Below, piece after piece: positions 60,223-64,000 of a stretch of 64,000 nt of DNA. Made by a program: the position numbers and the translations under genes. The notes under the pieces were generated by a model. It did not search any database, was not told the origin of the DNA, and saw nothing but the letters and a program-made list of their open reading frames with translations. Each line of letters opens with the position of its first letter. Within the stretch, counting starts at the first letter, position 1. Source of the stretch: VYFG01 sp965221795 (GTDB lineage Bacteria > Pseudomonadota > Gammaproteobacteria > Arenicellales > Poriferihabitantaceae); contig OZ244914.1 of assembly GCA_965221795.1 (NCBI GenBank), forward strand, positions 434,001 to 498,000, written 5' to 3'.

Positions 60223-61468
60223 TTTATGGCCAAGCCACTGGGGGACAGGTTGGTATCCGGCGAAACTGAAAGATCGCCTGCTTGGCACCCAACAGCCAGA
60301 CCTGGCATCACTATGCCAGATGATGATGGATTCCGATGGCGACTTCTCCAGCCTGATCATCGCCGAACAGATTCTTGCCACCTATGCATGCCTGACTCCT
60401 GCAGGCAAACTCGAATTTTTCCAATTGCTCGGTACGCAGTACGACCTGGACCCTCAAGCGGTGATCAACCTGGCCCATGACTATGCAAAAAAACCGACCA
60501 GTGACACTTTCCAGGCACTGACCCAAGCCGCGGAGCCAGATCGTCAGGAACTCTTCCGACGTCTCAACCTGATGTCCGGCGGCACTCGACACTTGGTCAG
60601 AATGCGGGAAGACTTGCTCGATCTGTTGCATCAGAATCCACAACTTGCCTGTCTGGATGTGGATTTTCGTCATCTTTTCACCTCCTGGTTCAACCGCGGA
60701 TTTCTCGTACTCAAACCGGTCAATTGGACGTCGCCAGCACACATTCTGGAGAAGATTATTGCCTATGAAGCAGTCCATGCCATTCAGAATTGGGATGAAC
60801 TGCGCCGACGCCTGGAACCGGTGGACCGATACTGCTATGCTTTTTTCCATCCGGTCATGGAAGATGAACCGTTGGTGTTCGTGGAAGTCGCCTTGACTTC
60901 GTCCATGCCGGCGCGGATTGACGAAATTCTCGATCAGGATCGCATGCCATTGCCTCCCCAAGAGGCCACGCATGCCGTGTTTTACTCCATCTCGAATTGT
61001 CATCGAGGCCTCGGGGGAGTCTCTTTTGGCAATTTCCTGATCAAACAGGTGGCCACCAGTCTCAAAGTCCGCTTCCCCGCCCTGAAATCATTTGTTACGC
61101 TCTCTCCGGTACCCGGCTTTCGGGCCTGGCTGGAAAAACAAACGGACACCACCGACCTGCTGTCCCGCAAGGCACATCCCCACTTATCGCAGTCCCTGCA
61201 GCCACTGGCCGCGCGTTACTTGCTCACGGCCAAACGGCCAAACGGAAAACCCTTGGACCCTGTGGCTCGATTTCATCTGAAGAACGGTGCCAGGCTCGAG
61301 CGGCTGAATGTGGCAGCAGACGGCTCACCTAAAGCCATGGAACAATCCATGGGCTTGATGGTGAACTACCTATATGATCTCAACCGGGTGGAGGAAAATC
61401 ACGAAAATTACATGAAGAGCCAGAAAGTGATCTGCAGCACACAAGTCCGCAGACTATTGCCCTCCTGA
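60206..61468 (+). CDS. Malonyl-CoA decarboxylase
   Basis: This 420-residue enzyme converts malonyl-CoA to acetyl-CoA and CO2. The start at 60206 (MSLWTDLWPSHWGTGW), with GAGG just upstream, overlaps the oxygenase gene. Family landmarks are LMSGGTRHLVRMREDLL, FTSWFNRGFLVLKPVNWTSPAHILEKIIAYEAVHAI, RCYAFFHP-like CYAFFHPVMEDEPLVFVEVAL, ISNCHRGLGGVSFGNFLIKQV, FVTLSPVPGFRAWL and the C-terminal MVNYLYDLNRVEENHENY. The pairing with matB immediately downstream (23 bp) is the classic malonate-assimilation order. Confidence 0.95.
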   Translation: MSLWTDLWPSHWGTGWYPAKLKDRLLGTQQPDLASLCQMMMDSDGDFSSLIIAEQILATYACLTPAGKLEFFQLLGTQYDLDPQAVINLAHDYAKKPTSDTFQALTQAAEPDRQELFRRLNLMSGGTRHLVRMREDLLDLLHQNPQLACLDVDFRHLFTSWFNRGFLVLKPVNWTSPAHILEKIIAYEAVHAIQNWDELRRRLEPVDRYCYAFFHPVMEDEPLVFVEVALTSSMPARIDEILDQDRMPLPPQEATHAVFYSISNCHRGLGGVSFGNFLIKQVATSLKVRFPALKSFVTLSPVPGFRAWLEKQTDTTDLLSRKAHPHLSQSLQPLAARYLLTAKRPNGKPLDPVARFHLKNGARLERLNVAADGSPKAMEQSMGLMVNYLYDLNRVEENHENYMKSQKVICSTQVRRLLPS

Positions 61469-61491
61469 CGCCCCATTCCCATGGAAATGCA

Positions 61492-63024
61492 ATGAACTAC
61501 CTGATCGATCAACTGCTCACTCCACAAGCCAACCAGGACCGGGTCTTCCTGATCTTACCCGACGGAACCACAGTTCGCTATCCGCAATTCGGAGAACGCG
61601 TCAATCAGATCGCCAATCTTCTGGTATCCCGGGGAGTCACGCCCGGAGATCGGGTCGCCGCCCAAGTCCCCAAAACCTGGACCACCCTGGCCTTATACCT
61701 TGGGACAATCAAGGCAGGCGGCGTGTTTCTGCCGCTAAACACGGACTATACCGCTGGCGAAGTGGGCTATTTTTTGGACAATGCACAACCACATGTTCTC
61801 GTCTGTCGGCCGGACGATGCCATACCCTTTTCCAGACTGATGGAATCGACCCATCCGAGGGATCCGGAACAACAAGTACTCACTTTGGATACGGACGGCC
61901 AAGGCAGCCTATCGGATGCTGCCGAGGAATGCCCTATCTGCTTTGAAACGGTGCGCCGGTCTGCCCAGGACCTGGCCGCCATTCTATATACATCCGGGAC
62001 CACCGGCCGCTCAAAGGGGGCAATGCTGACCCACGAAAATCTCTGGTCCAATGCCAAGACCCTGACGGATTACTGGCAATTCACGTCAGGCGATGTATTG
62101 CTGCATGCGTTGCCAGTCTTTCACACCCATGGACTGTTTGTCGCGCCCCATGTAATGATGGTGAGTGGGGGAAGCATGATTTTTCTTCAAGGATTTGAGA
62201 TGGACGAAATCATCCGGCAGCTTCCACAATCCACCAGCATGATGGGAGTGCCAACCTTTTACACCCGGTTATTGGACGATCCGCGATTCGACCGCGAGCT
62301 GGTCAAGCATATGCGCCTTTTTGTATCCGGCAGTGCTCCTCTATTGGCAGAAACCCATATCGCCTTCCAGCAGCGGACCGGCCATCGGATTCTGGAGCGC
62401 TATGGACTCACCGAGACCGGAATGAACACCTCAAACCCGTATCAGGGTGAACGCCGGGCCGGAACCGTAGGACTGGCCCTGCCCGGTGTGGATATCCAGG
62501 TGGTGGGGACCGACGGCACTCCCTCCCTCGCTGCCAATGACATCGGTTCCATAGAGGTTCGGGGACCCAACGTGTTCCCAGGCTACTGGCGAATGCCGGA
62601 AAAAACCAAAGAGGACTTTACCGAAGATGGCTTCTTTTTGACCGGAGATCTTGGCAAAATAAGCGAAGATGGATACTTGACGATCGTCGGACGGAACAAG
62701 GATCTGATCATCAGCGGAGGCTACAATGTCTATCCCAAGGAAATCGAGCTGCTTCTGGATCGCCTGCCGGGTGTCACCGAGTCCGCAGTGATCGGAGTGC
62801 CCCACCCGGATTTTGGCGAAGGGGTGGTCGCCGTACTGACCGGGGCTGCACCTCCGGATGAGTTGTCGGTGCGGGCACAGATGTCGGGGCAACTGGCTCG
62901 ATTCAAGCAACCCAAACGAATTTTTTACCTGGACGAATTACCGCGGAACAGCATGGGAAAGGTACAGAAAAACCACCTTCGTCAATGGTATGCCGATGCG
63001 TTTTCCGGAGATCCGGCCGAATGA
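61492..63024 (+). CDS. matB: Malonyl-CoA synthetase (MatB-type acyl-CoA ligase)
   Basis: This 510-residue AMP-forming ligase activates malonate with ATP and CoA. It has the phosphate loop ILYTSGTTGRSKGAMLTHENL, the adenylate region YGLTETGMNTSNPYQGERRAGTVGLALPGV, the hinge GRNKDLIISGGYNVYPKEIE and the C-terminal catalytic Lys region RNSMGKVQKNHLR. The Arg residues of GERRAGTVG fit a dicarboxylate substrate as in MatB. It acts directly before malonyl-CoA decarboxylase to give acetyl-CoA. Start at the ATG 61492. Confidence 0.92.
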   Translation: MNYLIDQLLTPQANQDRVFLILPDGTTVRYPQFGERVNQIANLLVSRGVTPGDRVAAQVPKTWTTLALYLGTIKAGGVFLPLNTDYTAGEVGYFLDNAQPHVLVCRPDDAIPFSRLMESTHPRDPEQQVLTLDTDGQGSLSDAAEECPICFETVRRSAQDLAAILYTSGTTGRSKGAMLTHENLWSNAKTLTDYWQFTSGDVLLHALPVFHTHGLFVAPHVMMVSGGSMIFLQGFEMDEIIRQLPQSTSMMGVPTFYTRLLDDPRFDRELVKHMRLFVSGSAPLLAETHIAFQQRTGHRILERYGLTETGMNTSNPYQGERRAGTVGLALPGVDIQVVGTDGTPSLAANDIGSIEVRGPNVFPGYWRMPEKTKEDFTEDGFFLTGDLGKISEDGYLTIVGRNKDLIISGGYNVYPKEIELLLDRLPGVTESAVIGVPHPDFGEGVVAVLTGAAPPDELSVRAQMSGQLARFKQPKRIFYLDELPRNSMGKVQKNHLRQWYADAFSGDPAE

Positions 63025-63069
63025 CCCCGCCACTCCGAAGTCAATACCCTCATGGCACAACCTTCCTTT

Positions 63070-64000
63070 CTACACCGGGTCGATCAAGTAGATGGGACTT
63101 GACCAGGCCATGTGGCCATCCGCCGTGGTAACCCGAACATAAGGTCGGTCATCCTGACCTTTTTGTACACTCAGATCACTCGTAAACTGTGCGGTCGTGA
63201 CCGGGTTCTCATCCGGCAGCCGAAACACCCGAATGCGCCGGTCAATGCCGCCATTTTCGTACATCAGGTCTTCCAGGCCAATGTCCTGTACGGCAATTTC
63301 GGCCTGTACCAATGCGGTCTCAATGACCAAGGTACCCTCCTGTGCATGCTCCAGAAAGGCCTCGAATCCGCCAAAGCCTCCAGTCGTCAGGGCAGCCCAT
63401 TCCAGTCGTCGCTCATTGACCTGTGCAAAATGCTTGTCCAGGTTATAGCGGTTAATCGGCTGCACCGACAAAAACCGGTTGTTGCACAATTCCGCAAAGC
63501 CGTCCCAAACCGTCTCTCGACCCCGTCCCCGGTACTCCGAACCTTCCCAGATGACCCGGATCCGACGTCCCAGATCGTTGGCCGAGAAGGGCCGCCAGGT
63601 TGCCAGGGTCTCCAGCCCGTTGCGGATCTCAATCCGTTCAATCGGACTGGACGTCAACGCCTCGACCGAAAAGCGAACATGGCAGTCCTCCGTGCCGACA
63701 ATATCCCCCATCATCGCTTCGGTCACTTCATCGTAGCCGGTCGGGCCCAGTAACGGGTCTTCATGGTATCTCCTGCCAGGAGTGGGCAGAAATACTCTGG
63801 TATCCAGCACCATGCGACTGCCCGTAGTACCGTAATGATGCCGTTTACGCAGTGCACACATGATGCCCGAACGAGTCAGTTCTGTCGCCAGCATGCAGGT
63901 CAACCCCCCATAAGCACCAAACTTGGTAGCCCCGGGATGAGAGGCTCCGGGGCGTCCCTTGTGACCATCCGAATTCGCCAGGATACCGACGCGATATCCC
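63070..64000 (-). CDS. DUF3604-family protein (partial, continues beyond the window)
   Basis: The frame is open to the window edge, so at least 309 C-terminal residues are present. They include YRVGILANSDGHKGRPGASH, KFGAYGGLTCMLATELTRSGIM, ALRKRHHYGTTGSRMVLDTRV and RIEIRNGLETLATWRPFSANDLGRRIRVIWEGSEYRGRGRETVWDG. This is the pattern of DUF3604, a group related to PHP-type metal-dependent phosphoesterases (the SDxHKGRPG motif holds a likely metal-binding Asp and His). The biochemical role is not settled. It is convergent with the malonate operon, 45 bp apart. Confidence 0.85.
   Translation of the reverse strand, partial: GYRVGILANSDGHKGRPGASHPGATKFGAYGGLTCMLATELTRSGIMCALRKRHHYGTTGSRMVLDTRVFLPTPGRRYHEDPLLGPTGYDEVTEAMMGDIVGTEDCHVRFSVEALTSSPIERIEIRNGLETLATWRPFSANDLGRRIRVIWEGSEYRGRGRETVWDGFAELCNNRFLSVQPINRYNLDKHFAQVNERRLEWAALTTGGFGGFEAFLEHAQEGTLVIETALVQAEIAVQDIGLEDLMYENGGIDRRIRVFRLPDENPVTTAQFTSDLSVQKGQDDRPYVRVTTADGHMAWSSPIYLIDPV

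Noticed and set aside
1..64000. CRISPR arrays, tRNA and rRNA genes
   Set aside because: I saw no regularly spaced repeats with unique spacers, and no T-loop-like GGTTCGAnTCC sequences with cloverleaf partners in the gaps between genes. A covariance scan would be needed to exclude them fully.

Overview
The window looks like a chromosomal segment of a gammaproteobacterium: DsbA, Mpl, DNA polymerase II, RNase D, rph-rdgB, rpsU with yqeY, and HigBA all have gammaproteobacterial-style sequences. The number of insertion sequences, broken genes and toxin-antitoxin modules suggests a lineage with relaxed genome maintenance. A host-associated or marine lifestyle is possible, but this is inference only. 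I could not run searches, so family assignments rest on motifs and recalled family sequences. I saw no rRNA, tRNA or CRISPR array.

Layout. (1) 1-8.5 kb: the end of a biotin-dependent carboxyltransferase-like gene, bioY, katG, and a four-gene minus-strand cassette (histidine phosphatase, ABC ATPase, FtsX-type permease, AttH-like lipocalin). (2) 9.1-13.1 kb: a 1284-residue autotransporter-like protein whose seventh codon opens a run of 22 C. (3) 13.5-28.4 kb: an accessory island with an IS4 element that has a clear 9-bp target duplication, two near-full IS30 copies and an IS30 remnant, and an IS1595 transposase. It also carries HigBA, a Panacea-type toxin-antitoxin pair, small tail-anchored proteins behind a repeated hairpin leader, and a type IIG restriction-modification gene split by a run of 25 G. 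(4) 28.4-46.2 kb: mostly housekeeping genes (class II DAHP synthase, amidinotransferase and agmatinase, rph-rdgB, a phosphoglycerate mutase fused to a Nudix domain, yqeY, rpsU, an aminotransferase, rnd, mpl, dsbA), broken by a small accessory patch at 40.7-43.6 kb. (5) 46.3-54.7 kb: acyl-CoA dehydrogenase, methylmalonate-semialdehyde dehydrogenase, a divergent MocR regulator and polB. (6) 54.8-59.1 kb: a second accessory island with a DUF4143 ATPase behind a perfect 22-bp inverted repeat, a Fic fragment, two paralogous coiled-coil membrane proteins, an orphan HigA and a decayed IS30. (7) 59.3-64 kb: a Fe/2-oxoglutarate dioxygenase-malonyl-CoA decarboxylase-malonyl-CoA synthetase operon, convergent with a DUF3604 gene.

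The most notable theme is phase variation. Two very long homopolymer tracts, both poly-C on the coding strand and both coding for proline, sit inside a surface-protein gene and a restriction-modification gene. As sequenced, the surface protein is in frame and the restriction-modification gene is one base out of frame. A second theme is a hairpin leader of about 54 bp found three times, each time 20-36 nt before a different small ORF. A third is the sharing of IS30, HigA and tail-anchored coiled-coil genes between the two islands.
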